This document shows, one piece after another, positions 35,548 to 49,184 of a DNA stretch of 64,000 nt. The DNA comes from Cerioporus squamosus (lineage: Eukaryota > Basidiomycota > Agaricomycetes > Polyporales > Polyporaceae). The DNA is taken from the NCBI GenBank assembly GCA_022592435.1, contig JABYQS010000001.1, positions 930,001 through 994,000 on the forward strand. The letters are read 5' to 3'. Each line of letters starts with the position of its first letter. The first letter of the stretch is position 1. Below the pieces are notes generated by a model. The model worked only from the letters and a program-made list of their open reading frames with translations. It was not told where the DNA came from and did not search any database. Made by a program: the position numbers and the translations under genes.

Positions 35548-36212
35548 TTAATCGACATACTTGAGGTCAAAGTTCGCATTCTGCACAGCTGCGAACGCGG
35601 CTGCCCTGACTTTGGAGGCATCTAGGCCGGACGGGAGCGCACACACGAGGCACATCGGACAGTTCGCCGGTTGAAGCTTGTAGGATGCTGGAACCTATAG
35701 CAGTGGATCCCGCGGTCGGCAAGGGGAAAACTTTGGAGGCAACGTGGGGATACTCACTCCGGCCGCACGGAGCGATTCCACGAGGTTGTGCACGAAAAGC
35801 AGCGAGCGAGTGCGAAGGTCATGAAGGTCGTGGAGGTCCACACCTGCGCTGATGGTGAGCATACGTCTGTCGTGTGACTGGGCACTGGGGGCACTTACAC
35901 GTAGAGGAGGAAGGGCAACCGGTCGGGATTGTGCAGTGAAGCCGGACAGAGTGTGTGGTTTTCTTGATCAGTCTGCACGGTCCCGACGTCAGCCAGTGTC
36001 AGTCAATGGAAGAGAATGGGTTACGCACTGAGTGAAGGGTTCCACCGCCTCATCCAAGTTGCCCAGCTAGGAGACGCGGTCACCGTTAGCGTTCATACGC
36101 ATGACAGGTGGGATCGACGACGAACTTCGCTGAATACCACGTCCTTGTGCACACGCTCGGTGTCGAGGTGCATGGGGATGTGCACGGAGGAGGCGGGCAT
36201 GACAGACATCAT
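35548..36212 (-). CDS. Small protein with CxxCxxC motif, unrecognised
   Basis: Five short exons give one consistent open frame of about 143 residues. Start MMSVMPASSVHIPMHLDTER; then KDVVFSE, LGNLDEAVEPFTQ, LIKKTTHSVRLHC, VDLHDLHDLRTRSLLFVHNL, VESLRAAG; last exon VPASYKLQPANCPMCLVCAL to DLKYVD and stop. Splice phases agree at all four introns (donors gttcgt, gtgcgt, gtaagt, gtgagt). The cysteine cluster in PANCPMCLVC might bind a metal. I do not recognise a family. It is divergent from VPS13 across 692 bp. Reality as a gene is supported by frame continuity, not by homology. Confidence 0.6.
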
Positions 36213-36904
36213 GGTGATAGAATGCGGCGGGGGCGAACGCGGGGTGAAATGCGGGGTGGACGGGGAAGGTTAGAGCTGACCAGAGGAGGAGGGTGGGGGT
36301 GGGGACATGTATAGGGCTAGATGGTAGAGTGGTGTAAAGTATGGATTCCTCGTTGCAGCGGTCGCGGAGGAAGCCGGGGCTAGGAATGGGGACGGAGGCG
36401 ATCGGTGGTCCGGGTCATGTTCTCGGTCGCAAGAATATACGTGCAGCGCGGCTGCCACAGCCCTGGCACATCAGCGCCGTCACGAGGCCCCCAGCTGGAC
36501 GGCACTGGCCCGGTGCTCGAACAGACATATCGGACGACCTGCGCGACATACTTACGGGCTCGGTCCGTCGTCCTCGTAGGCGGCAGCAGACAGCAGCAGA
36601 CACTTCCCAATCCTGCTGAAATGATCTCCCCCGCACTCGCGATAACCTCGCGGTCCGGACTCGGGACGGGCGTCTCGCGCACCTGCCGCTCGGTCTCTTC
36701 CGCACTTACTCCGGGCGTCTATCCGGCGTCGCGCCTGCCACTGCCATGGCGGGGCATGACGTCGACTGCGAACTCGACTCGGAAATTGGACCACAGTCGC
36801 AGCGCATTTCTTCGTAACTCTTCTCATCGCCATACCCTGCCAGGCCCTGCTGAATCTCTATATACCTGCTGCTGGTCACGGACGTGTAATACCCAAGCGT
36901 CACC
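36213..36904. promoter_or_regulatory. Divergent intergenic region upstream of VPS13
   Basis: 692 bp between the small unrecognised gene (-) and VPS13 (+). Open frames of 90-180 codons occur on both strands but have no recognisable features; most likely promoter and 5' UTR sequence. Confidence 0.4.
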
Positions 36905-39900
36905 ATGGTCTGGTGGTCGGACCCGGGGAAGGAGGTGTTGAACATCGTGCGTAGTCTCCCCTCGCTTACTGCGCATTCACCGATACCCCGTAGTTGTTCA
37001 ACCGTGTTCTAGCCCCGTATGTCGAGAACCTGGACATGAACCAGGTCAATTATGGCATCGGTCAAGGTAAGCACTTTCTTGGCGATCGGGGAACGCGTCT
37101 TCAACGCGATCGTGTAGGTCAAGTCACATTGCACAAGCTGCGATTGAAGAAGGGCGCGCTGGACAAGTTCAGGCTGCCAGTGGACGTAATTGATGGTATG
37201 CATCCACCTTGAAACTCTGCGCCGCATGTCTCACAAGGAGACAGGCCATCTTGGGAAGCTCTCCCTCTCGTTGCATTGGATGAACCTGGGGAACCAGCCC
37301 GTAGAGGTCTTGGTCGAGGATGTGTATCTACTTGTCGTCCCCTCAGCCGAATCTACCTATGACCCCGAGGAGGAGGAGCGTCGAGCTCAAGCTGCCAAGT
37401 TCGAGCGCCTCGAAAACGCGGAGCTCCTGCATGTCAGATCGCAGTCCGACGTCTCGCAAGGTTAGAGTGCTGCTCGTGAATACAGTCATGAAGATACTCA
37501 GGTGCACCATCAGATACCGCCCAGTCACAAGGGCTCATTGCATCTCTAGTGACCAAGATCGTCAACAACTTGCAGGTCACCGTTCGGAATATCCACATCC
37601 GATATGAAGACAAGCTCAGTGTCCCCGGCGTAAGTTGACGTATCGGTTGAATGGGGCTATGATGCTCATGTCTCCCTACAGCACCCATTCGCGGCCGGCG
37701 TGACTCTGGCCGGATTCACCGCCGTCTCGGTGAACGAGCAATGGCAGCCTGCTTTCATCGATAGCAAAGCGGGTTCTGTTCACAAGGTAGAGTTGTGTTC
37801 ACAGCCTCTATGCCTCCACTAGGCTCATTCTTCACAGCTTGCTCGATTGGAATCTCTGGCAGTCTATTTCGACACGGACTGCGAGAGCCTTGCCGGACTC
37901 TCGTACCGAGACTTTGTCGAGAAATTCACAGCGCTTGTGAGTCCATTCACAGAAGGTTCATTTGTGGTCTGCTAATGAACTTCGTGCAGATATCCAAGGG
38001 GAGCCGCACTGCGTCCCATCAATTCATACTGAAGCCGGTATCCGGCGAGGGCAAGGTGCATACAACCGTCCTCATGTGACGAGCGTCGAGTTGACAGTGG
38101 GGTTGGTCATGCAGATCATCATGAATCACAAGTTGGACAAAGAGACCCCGCAATTCGACGTTCAGCTCTCCTTTGATGAGATCGGCGTCCTCCTGGACGA
38201 ACATCAATACCGGGATGCAATATCGCTCATCGACATGTACCACTTCTACACTAGACAGCACCAGGTACGTTCTATTTATGCGCCTGATACCGAAGGAAGC
38301 GTGTTCATACATGCACAGTACCAAAAATACCGTCCACCAGCCGAAGAGCTCCAGAACAACCGACCGAAGGCATTGCTCAGATTCGCTACGACCGCCATTC
38401 TAGATGAAGTCCGTGAACGCAAACGAAAATGGACGTGGGCTTACTTTGCGGAGAGACGGGACGATCGTCAGCGCTACGTCGACTTGTTCAAAAGGAAGCA
38501 GCTCGGATCTCTGTCCCCTGCAGTAAGCACTGGCTTATTTTGAGAGCCACAGACACTAACTCCGATTTAGGAGGTTAGTATGTTTGAGGCACTGGAGAGG
38601 AAGCTGTCATACGAGGATCTGCGATTCTACCGGTCAATTGCGCGGTCTCAGCTGCGCAAGGACATGGCGACACGGCGGAAGCTCGAAGAAGAGCGCAAGA
38701 AACAGCAGCCGCAAAAACAGACCTCGTGGTCCTCCTGGATATGGGGCTCGTCGGCATCGTCTGACAGCAGCGACGCGTCGCCTAGTCAGGATGAATCGGC
38801 GTTCACCGGAGAGATGACGGAAGAGCAACGGCGGCAGCTGTATGAAGCGCTCGACTACGACGAGAAGGCCGCGCTGGCGGAGTCTCTGGACACGCCTCGT
38901 GATGCACTGAAGGCCCGCGTGAAGGCTCAGCTGAACCGCGGGTCGTTTGCGTTGAAGACAGACCCTCACGGGAAGAACACCGAGATCATCTCGATCATCT
39001 TCGACATCTTCCAAGCGACGTTCTTGCAGCGTCAGGACAACTTCGAGACGTCTCTGTCACTGGGCGGCTTTGCCGTCCGCGACGGTACGACCGCGAACTC
39101 TGCGTACCCGCTGATTGTGCATGTGCAGGAGAAGCGGAGCCAGAGCGAGGTTGTCAAAGCTCTGCCTGTGGAGGACGAGCATACCATCTCGGGGCTGCCG
39201 GACCCATTCTTTTTCCTGAAGTTCGAGCGGAACCCTCTAAACGGCCGTGCTGACAGTGCTCTGACGGTTCGCATGAGGTACATGGAGATTGTGTACCACC
39301 GAGGTTATATTGAGGCAGTGTACAAGTTCTTCAAGCCGCCGGCTAGCCAGCTCGAGTCGGTTGAGGCGCTTCTGGTACGTCGGGGCCCGTCCATCATTTG
39401 ACACCTGCTCACATTGTTACAGAATGTCGCCACTCAGACACTCGAGAGTCTGCAGAAGGAGACCAGAATAGGTCTGGAGTATGCACTGCAGACACACAAG
39501 ACCGTGGACGTGCAGATGGACCTGAACGCGCCCATCATCATTGTGCCAGAAGAGTGCGTGCAAAGTGTCAATGCTTATCACCATCCTTCTGCTGACCACC
39601 TGGTTATAGCGTCAGCACGACAAAGGGCAAGCATTTGGTCATCGATGCCGGCCACATTTCCATCGTCAGCGAGCTTGCGAGCAAGGAAGCCATTCAGGAG
39701 ATTCACTCGAAGCGCAAGAAGCAGTACACAGCTGAGGACTATGAACGCCTCGAGTCCATGATGTATGACCGCTTGACTGTAAAGCTGCAAGCCGCTCAGG
39801 TTAGTTGCCTATACTTCCCTCGAGCGTCGCCAACTAATAAAATCACCCTCTTTCAGTTCCTCGTCGGTGATGACCTCAAGTCCTGTCTCAAGGCGCTCCG

Positions 39901-42900
39901 TTCCAACGAGCATGACAACCTGCATCTACTCGAGCGGACAAACTTCGACCTGCAGGTCCAGAACTCGATAGTTCCCACTGCATACAATCTAGCCCGATTC
40001 AAGATTTCCGGCCACCTTCCGACACTGCAGGTGAACATGTCAGACACGAAGTATAAGGCGCTGATGCGTCTTATCGACGTCGCGATACCACATTTCGATG
40101 ACGAGGCGGAGCCCCGAGCATATTCCGCGCCCCGGCAGTCGACGACTCAGCGACACGCATCGGGAGCATTCAAGATCCCCGCTGGCTTCTTCGGCGCGAG
40201 CACGGATGAGTATGCCATTGAGACGGATGACGAAGATGCGCAGAGTGTCGTGCGAGCCCCGCAGAAACCGGAGACGCCCCAGGAGCAGGGCGAAGGGGAC
40301 GAGGAGTTCTTCGAAGCCGACCCGGGCACGGCAACCGTACGTCGTATTCACTCGTTTCATTTGGAACGGCAGAACGTCTGAATGTCGGAGACAGGATCCC
40401 GCGCTTCATCAGCATATTGTGGAGATCGATTTCAGTGTCGACACCCTTCGGGCGTCGTTGTACAAGTCTGCGCCCGATGGCACGGAGAAGTCTCTCGGTG
40501 ATCTCGCGCTTCAAGGGTTCGCTCTTGATTATGCGATGGAGAAGTACGTCATGAAGGTCGGAGTGAATCTCAGGTACGTCGTGAACACACGGACACGCGA
40601 GTCTGGAACTGACAGGAAGGCGGCACTAGGTCCTTGTCGATGCACGTGAACCAAGTGGGCAAGGAGCCGCTCGAGTTCATGTCCTCGGCGGATGGCCCAT
40701 CAACGGAGGATCTGCTGACTGTCAAGTATACTCGCGTCCAGCAGGCCTCGCCTGAGTACCAGCCCGTGTATGAGGGAATAGACCAGAACGTGGACGTCAA
40801 GATCTCGACCTTCCTGTTCCGGGCAGCGCCGGAGCCCGTCGTCACGTTGTACGACTTCATCATGACCACCTTCGTCCCACAGAACAATTCTGGGAGTGCT
40901 GAGACCACGCCTGCTCCGGGCACACCCGAGGATGGGAACACGACGCCAGAGACAGTCGTCGATGCCGGCGGGACTCCGGAGAAGATTAGAGTGCTCTTGA
41001 CGCTTGCAAGCATACAAGGTATGGATACCACAGTGAGAGACCAGGTTAAGAATACGCGCTGACAAGGTTGCAGTCATCCTCATCAATGACGACGTGCGGA
41101 TTGCGACCCTATCGCTCTCGACGGCCTATGTCGCCATCCTCCTGCGTGCGAACACCTTGCGTATCAACGGACGCCTAGGAAGTCTAGCTCTAAACGACGA
41201 CTCCGCCATACAGACTGCGTCGCCTGACTTCAAGAAAATACTTTCCATCGAGGGTGACAACTTCGCAGACTTCACGTACCAGACGTATGACCCGACAGAC
41301 CACGAGACGTACACGGGTGTCAAGTCGTCCATCTCTTTGCAGACGGGTTCGCTGAAGGTCCACTACCTCGAGCACACCCTTCGCGATGCGTACCAGTTCA
41401 CCATGAAGCTGGCCAGGCTAAAGGGCTTGTATGACGCTGCAACTGAAGCTGCGGTTCAGCGCGCTTCTGAGATTGAGCGCATGAAGTTCGACGTCAAGAT
41501 CAGCACTCCCATTGTGGTGTTCCCCGCTGATGCTCAACACTCTCTGGATGTCTTGGCCCTCCGGTTGGGAGCGCTCGATGCTCACAACTCGTACGAGAAG
41601 GACGCCGACCGCATCACAGCAGGCTTGCACGGTATCCAGCTCGCTTCGCGCATGTACTATGAAGGGGAGCCGGCTGAGCTCAAGATCGTTGACGACATCG
41701 ACATCAATGCGGAGGTCACACAGAAAGGAGACATCGACAGGTCGAAGGACTTGGATTACCCTGCCACTCAGGTAACTCTCTCTAAGAATTCTATGCGCGT
41801 TTTGGGTGACTCACGTACTTGCTAGGTTGCGGTGAAGATTTCCGACGTCAAGTTACACCTCACGCAGTCCCAGTACTGCCTGCTCATCGCCTTGCTACAG
41901 TCGATCCCGAAGGTCTTTGCAGCTGTACCCGACAACGAAGCGGCTACTTCTCAATTGCCCTCCCCGGTCCCTACCCCCGATGCCGAGACCTCGCAGAGTT
42001 CACTGTCTGAGACGACCTCGGCGGTTGACCTTCGACCGGAATTGTCCACCCAATCATCCGAAAGCCGTCCATGGACTTCGCTTGATCTCGTCGTTACCAT
42101 GAGCGCAGTGAAGCTGCACCTCTACGATGCGCTTGCGACAACGCCAACCAGCGTCAAGGAGCACGGGATCGCTAGGTTTGTTCTGAAGGACAACAGCCTC
42201 AGGTTGAAGATGCTGTCCGACGGCGCTCTCGAGGCTCAGGTCGTCCTCAAGTCGATGACGATGAACAACACACGCCCTGGCAACTCGAAGTTCCGGGAGA
42301 TCATGCCTGCGGCCCAGCATGAGCGCAACCAAGTCATGCTCCTGTTCACTATGTCCGGCGGCAAGAAGAGCCAGAGTCTCGCTATCCTTACTGTCGACTC
42401 TCCGGAGATCATCTTCGCCGTGGATCCCGTCATAGCTCTACTAGAATTCTTCACTAGCGCTTTCCCTTCGCAGCCCGAGGAGAACGGGGAGAACGTCGAA
42501 GCTGTTGCGTCACCTGAAACTCAGTCTTCTAGCTCCTCTAGCTCCTTCGACTTTCGTGTCGACCTGCACGATGTCTCTGTCAGCATTCTCGAGGATGACA
42601 GTCACGCCGACACGCAAGCTATCAAGTTGTCAGTCAAGCAGCTTCTTGTCTCTCAACAGGTCCGTGGTCTATTGCAACGTATATAATGCGGAGCCTTACA
42701 GCCCATTCCCATCAGGGCGTCTTCGCGGTCAGTGTCGAACACGTCGGCATGTCTCTTGGCCGCGTAGGGAAGCCAGCGGAAAGCGTTCGCTTCCTCGACG
42801 ATCTCGACTTCACACTTACACTTGACAGTCGCTCGTCCGCCTCTCACCAGTCGACGAGTATCGAAGTCACTGCGCTTCCCATCGTCTTCCGCGCGTCTTA

Positions 42901-45900
42901 CCGCGACATTATGCTCATCATGACGATCGTCAACAAGGCTATCGAGCTCTATGGGAAGTCAAGTCAGTCGGCCAACCAGGACAAGGGGGCGTCAGAGAAA
43001 GCCTTGAGCCGACCAGCGTTGCAGTCAAGGAAGATATCTCGTCCGACAACTTCTCGCATCCAGCCTATCGGAAGCGCTCGTGTTGTGATGAACAAGGAGC
43101 AGGTATATGATCCACATTCCATGTGCCGAGAAGAGTCTTGGAGATTGACACACATCTCGCAGTTCAAGGGATCGTTCGAAGGTTTCCGCCTCGTTCTGAT
43201 TGGCGACCTGCATGAACAGCCGCTGCTTCACCTCAGGGTCAAGCCGTTCATTCTTGGTGCCAAGGACTGGTCCGGAGAGGTATGTCCTATGGGCACCAAT
43301 GCGGAAACGCCAACTAAGTCTGGAACAGCTCCAAGCCACATCCACGCTATCGGTTCATATCAGTTACTGGAACTTGACAAACTCTCACTGGGAACCTCGT
43401 ATGTCCTTGCGCTTGCATTTTTACCGGAGTACTCACACGATGTTCTAGTTATCGATCCCTGGACATTCACGGCATCGGTACAGTACCTTCCCGTACGGTG
43501 AGATCTGTTCAGCATATTGACTATTGACAGGTTGCGAAAGAGTCTCCGTCTGGTGGACTGAAGATGTCCATCAATTCCAACCAACGACTCGATGTCAACG
43601 TGACCATGACATTCGCCGAGCTCGCTTTGTCGACGATGTCAATGCTAGGAACCGAGGGAGAACGCGTACTGGCGAAAGCTCGTGGAAGCTATGCTCCATA
43701 TCGGATCTGGAACCGGACAGGCTACCCGCTCTTCATATGGTCTGATACAGAAGGAAGCGGCAACACGAGGGAGACAAACTCGAAGCAGATCGCCAATGGG
43801 AAGACCATCGACTGGCGGTTCGACGACTGGAAGACAATGCGTGAGGTAAGCATTGAAGGCATGCTAGTACTATGCAGCGTGCTCAATGTGTTGTCAGCAC
43901 GTGTCGTCGAGCGGGCGCAACAGCATCGGCGTCCAGATCGTCGGGAAACAATGGGAACACCTTCGCAGCGTCCCTGTAGACAGAGAAGGAGAGTATACGT
44001 TCTCATTGCGGCCTCGTACGGAGAAGTACGCGCATCGTCTTGTGTGCGAGGTCAAGGTCGAAGGCAACGTCAAGTTGGTAGTATTGCGTTCGACCTACAA
44101 GGTCGAGAATCACACCCTCTACCCCCTTGAGCTAACCCTCGTCGACGAGACTGGACAACCGGTCTATGCGGTGGAGAAGATTGGTACGCAGATGACTACA
44201 ATATGAAGAGCACGATCATGCTTATGTTCTGGTACAGTTCCTGGTCAGGACTATGCGCTTCCTCTGGATGCGGTCAACCAGTGCCGAGTCAGGGTGCAGC
44301 CCGATCGTGAGCATCATCTAATGGCATACACCAATGAGTCATATTGACGATGGGCGTAGAGGGCTTTGGGTACAAGTGGTCTCCAGCCGTGCGCTGGGAA
44401 GACCTCATCGCAAAGCGAGGCTTCACCCTTCGCTGCCCCCACACCGATCAAAGTGAAGCCCCATTCCGCTTCCAGGCGTGGGCAGAGGCGGACGCGAACG
44501 ATATCGCATCGAGGTGAGGAGATCAGGCCTTATTGTCTAATCAGCACTGACGAACTCTTGCAGGAAGCTGCCTAGGATTACTCTCAAACTTCGCGCGCCC
44601 ATCGAGTTGGAGAATCTTCTCCCATACAACCTTGAATACCGCATATACGACAAGGACACTGATCAGAACTGGAGAAGTTACTTGCGGAAGGGAGGCGTGA
44701 TGCCGGTGCATTCGGTCGAGCTTGGACATCTCATCTTGCTGAACGTACATGTCCAAGACACGGGTAAGAGCCAAGGGTTATTGGTGTACGTGGAGGTTCT
44801 GATGGGCATGACAGTGTTCAAGCCAAGTGATTTCGCTATCATCAATACTGATGGGAATTCGGACTTCGATGTGGAGAACAAGTTGGTGCTCCGGGACGCC
44901 AATGGCCGCAAGTTGGACCTGAAGCTTAACTACATGTGCGCGTCCCTTCTACTTACATCGGCATAGTCTAACTCTGTCCCAGCCACTACCCGAACTCCGG
45001 CGGCTCGTTCAAAGTGCAGGTGTACAGTCCTTACATCGTGCTGAACAAGACCGGACTCCCGTTCTCTGTGCGTCCTTCGCGATCGAATCGCGTTGGAACT
45101 CCCATGGACATAGCTGGTGAAACGCGTCCCGGTATGTGACGGTAATGTCAGCCATACTATTTGTACTAAGTGTCTATACAGACATCCTCTCAAAGCCGGT
45201 ACCGTTCAGTGAGTTTCAAAGTCGTGGACCGTCACGCATAAGCTGACATACGAGCAGTGCTCTCTCATCCCAATGACGGCGGGAAGGATTTCGCCTTTAA
45301 GATCGGCGACTCCGTGTGGTCGCAAGTATGTTATACGCATGACGCAACCATCTATCTGGCTAATCAAGACTTGCAGGGCATCAGCTTCGACGCTCCGACA
45401 GCCGAGACAAGGCTTGTCATGGCACACCAGACCCAGAGGTCGGATGAGATCCATGCAGGGGTATCCTGGACAGAAGGCCTTGGGAAGTACAAGCTCACGA
45501 AGGTTATCACACTGGCTCCGCGGTTCATCATCAAGAACAACTTCTCTCAGCCATTAGCGTTCAGAGAGCATGGTGGTGCGCCTCGTGGACGTGCCACCAT
45601 TGACCCCGGGGAGCGTCGTCCACTGCACTTCTTGCGTGTGGGAGACGAGAAGCTGTTGACAGTAGCCCTACCAGGCCTGAATGCTCAATGGTATGTGTTT
45701 GAACAATCTGAAGCGCAATATCAGCTGACACTGGTCATAAGGTCGCCAGCCATCAACCTGGAAGACATAGGTCGGGTACACTTCCGCCTGCCTACGTCGG
45801 AGAATGGTCAGCAAGTGCGCCTGATGAGAGCGGATGTCAAGATAGATGGCCCCACAATATTCGTGTTCCTGGACGAAGCTACCGAAGGCTGGCCATTCAA

Positions 45901-48698
45901 GATTGAGAACGATAGCGACTATAGCTTCAGCTTCAGTCAAACTGTACGGAATCTTCGATGCAACCCGTTCGCAACTGACACTTTCCAGGACCAGAGTCGT
46001 GCGAATGCAGGGCCCGCAGCGAAGCCAATGCCGACTTACACCGTTCAGCAGAAGTCTAGTCTCGACTATGCATGGGATGTTCCCGCTGCTCGGGACAAGA
46101 GGATCTTGCTAACGATCAATGGGTCTCGTCGTGAAGTGGACATCATGGAAATCGGCGATTTGGTACCCTTCAGGTTTGCGGTAAGCACCATGTCCTGCAA
46201 AAGGGGAAGATGCTGTATAACTCAATTACGAATACAGGGTGACAGGGGCACACGAGTCGTCTCGCTTGACGTCCGAGCCGACGGACCTCAGCAAGTTCTG
46301 CGCATCAGCAACTACAACGCGGAGCTCAGTCTCTACAAGCCCAAGCGTCGTAACACTGCTTCCCTAACGCGACAAGACTCGATGAGCAGTAGTAGCCAGG
46401 AGGCTTTCGAGGCAGTCCAAGAGACTGTCTCTCCTGTGTTGACGGTTGCCCTCGACCTTCAAGGGGTCGGAGTTTCAATGGTGAACAGGCGGATGGTGGA
46501 AGTCGTCTATCTGTCTCTCAACACTCTCAAGTTCGAATACGCCACCAACCCAGTAGCGCAATCCGTCACCCTCTCCTGTGGTAGCTTGCAGATCGACAAT
46601 CAGTTACACGACGCTCTCTTCCCTGTAGTACTTCAGCCGACTCCTATATCTCAAGACAAGTCTGTCGCTGCATTGCCCACGGTCCAAGCGTCGGTCATCT
46701 GGCTGAATGACGAAGGTTTGTCCAGCGCACGATTCCGCAGGACGGGCACTGACTCCAACCACAGAGCACGGGGTCTTATTCGTTAAATACTGTTCAGTAT
46801 TACTACAGGCGCTCACGGTGGAAGCGGACGAAGACTTCCTCTTCTCGGTCTATGACTTGACCAAAGTCAAGGGAGCGCCTTGGGATGCCGGTCAGGAAGA
46901 GTAGGTGTCGCTCAATTCTGATAGTTGCATCTGTCTGACCCCCGTCTAGCATTCTTCTGGAGCATCCGGAGGACATACCAGAGCCCCAAGCCACAGCTCG
47001 AGGACAAGATGTCTACTTCGAGGTACTAGAGTTACAGCCGATCAAGCTCTCAATTTCCTTCATGCGCACAGAGCGTGTGAGTGCGGAAGAGAAGTGCGTC
47101 ATTTCCTTATATGCACAATGACGTATCGCTCACGCTTTGTAGGTTGAGCCTCCGAAACCCGGTCGCGGTCGTTCTCAATGCTATCACAATGGCGGTGGGG
47201 AACATCAACGATGCACCATTGGAGATGAACGCGCTCGCTATCAAGGATATGCGCCTGCTCCTACCTGACCTGCAAGCACGTATCATGTATCACTATCGTC
47301 AGGAGGTGCTCCGCCAGCTGTACCGCATTCTCGGCTCAGCAAACTTTATTGGGAACCCGGTCGGCCTGTTCACCAACGTCAGTTCCGGTGTCGCGGACTT
47401 CTTCTATGAGCCGTTCAACGGAGTGGTCATGCATGGGAACAAGGACATTGGCATCAGCATCGCAAAGGTGTAGCCTGATCTTCGTGTATCAAGGGATTAC
47501 ATTGCTTACCCATACACCACAAGGGGGCGGCCAGTTTCGTCAAGAAGACGGTCTTCGGCTTCTCGGACAGCTTCACGAAAATCACCAGTAGTGTCGGCAA
47601 GGGCTTGTCGGCAACCACGCTCGATTCCGAGTTCCAACTGAAGAGACGAATGAACCAGAGACGCAACCGACCGAGGCATGCTATGTACGTCATACGGATA
47701 CGGATGAAGATATCTGTGCTCACAAAGTATGCAGCTATGGTGTAGCTGCTGGTGCTGAAGCATTCGCGACTAGTGTGGTCAGCGGTGTCGAAGGCGTCGT
47801 GGTGAGTCACCAGAAAATTTTGACCTTGTATCCGCCACTAATGACTCCATAGATGAAGCCCATTGAAGGCGCAGAATCGGAAGGAGCCAAGGGGTTCTTC
47901 AAGGGAGTCGGGAAGGGTCTGATTGGGTGAGTCCGAGAGCCTGCCCGTCTGGCATAAGTATACACTGACCTTGAAGTAGTGCTGTCACGAAGCCAGTCAT
48001 CGGTGTGTTCGACCTTGCAGCCAATGTCGGCGAGGGTAAGATGGTTTCCGATAGACATCTCGGCCTGTCTTGACCCCGTGCATAGGCATCCGTAACACGA
48101 CCACTGTTTTCGACAATCCGGCGCGAGATCGCGTACGACTGGTGAGCTGGAACTGTGCTGCAATGCTCAGTGCGAAGGCTAACTATCTACTTTAGCCTCG
48201 TCTCATTCCTGCTGACGGAGTCCTGGTGGTATGAATCCGAGGTTACTTGCCTACATCATCCACCTATACTGATATTTTCCTCTTAGCCTTACTCAGAACG
48301 CGAAGCTCTGGGCCAGTACTGGATGAAGGACCTCGATAACGGCGCCTTCCGTGACGAGACATATGTTGCACATCTCAGTACGTCTCGTGGCATGCATTGC
48401 TGCGCGCCTTGTACTCACTGGCTGCACAGACCTGCCAGGTGGCGACAACGTCGTGCTTCTGACGACAACGAAAATCATCTCGTTCTGGTCGAACAAGCTG
48501 AGGTTGGACTGGGAATTGCCGTTCACTCAAGTGCAAGGAGTCACCATCGAGGACACGGGCATCAAGTTCGCGCACAAGGCCGGCAAGCAGCACGACAAGT
48601 TCGTCTACATCCCGGACAAGAGCTCCCAGACGTGGTTCTTCTCACAAGTGGCATCTGTGGTGAAGGCGTTCAACGCACGACGACGCATGGACTCATAG
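36905..48698 (+). CDS. VPS13: Bridge-like lipid transfer protein VPS13
   Basis: Giant rod-shaped lipid channel at membrane contact sites. Start [14 protein letters not shown], then [39 protein letters not shown] and [20 protein letters not shown]: the chorein N-terminal domain. The extended RBG groove follows (e.g. [40 protein letters not shown]). The VAB/SHR-BD region spans ~43.7-46.8 kb (e.g. [33 protein letters not shown]). The C-terminal part has [32 protein letters not shown] and a PH-like end ([20 protein letters not shown]). About 35 introns; exons become very short after 47.7 kb. About 3,100 residues; every junction checked keeps frame. The largest gene in the window. Confidence 0.95.
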
Positions 48699-49184
48699 AC
48701 ACCGTGATCCTCTCTGGACCGTGGACGGACTTCTCTAGCAGCGATCTCTGTTGTTGTGGGCGACATTAAATGTATTGTTAGACTGTAATCTCATGTACCA
48801 TGCAAGATGTACCCGATTTGAGAGAGGGATGATGGCATACTGTCGGGGCCGGGGTGCAAGCTCAAGAGATGGAACGAAATCGGCCGACGAATGCGAAGAC
48901 GAATGCGGATGCGAATGCAAGGAGATCGAATCAAGAACGGTGATGTATCGATGGTAGCGAATCCGGATCCCAATCGGTATATGTATATGTCAGTGTGTGG
49001 ATGTGCGTAGGCAGGGCAGAGAGCGGTGGGGGACTAGTGATATTCAGACAGGGTGACGATAGTGGGCAGAGGGCGACGGCCGGTATGTATATGTAGGTAT
49101 GTGCGCAAGAGGCAATAGCGAGAGGAAACGGAAACATTAACACATAAAGTAAGGGAATAAATACTGAGAAAAGACTAAGGTGCC
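48699..49184. other. Convergent 3' intergenic region, VPS13 / DENN
   Basis: 486 bp between two convergent stop codons. Holds a degenerate GAATGCG-type repeat at ~48888-48920 and AT-rich TATATG runs; presumably 3' UTRs. No gene is seen. Confidence 0.45.

Noticed and set aside
36341..36941. Plus-strand frames of 90-180 codons before VPS13
   Set aside because: Low-complexity, no splice-consistent continuation, and matched by equally long frames on the other strand; taken as promoter/5' UTR.
36905..48698. Many in-frame stops in VPS13 as signs of a pseudogene
   Set aside because: Every stop tested falls in a short GT-AG intron, and the spliced frame is continuous and conserved.
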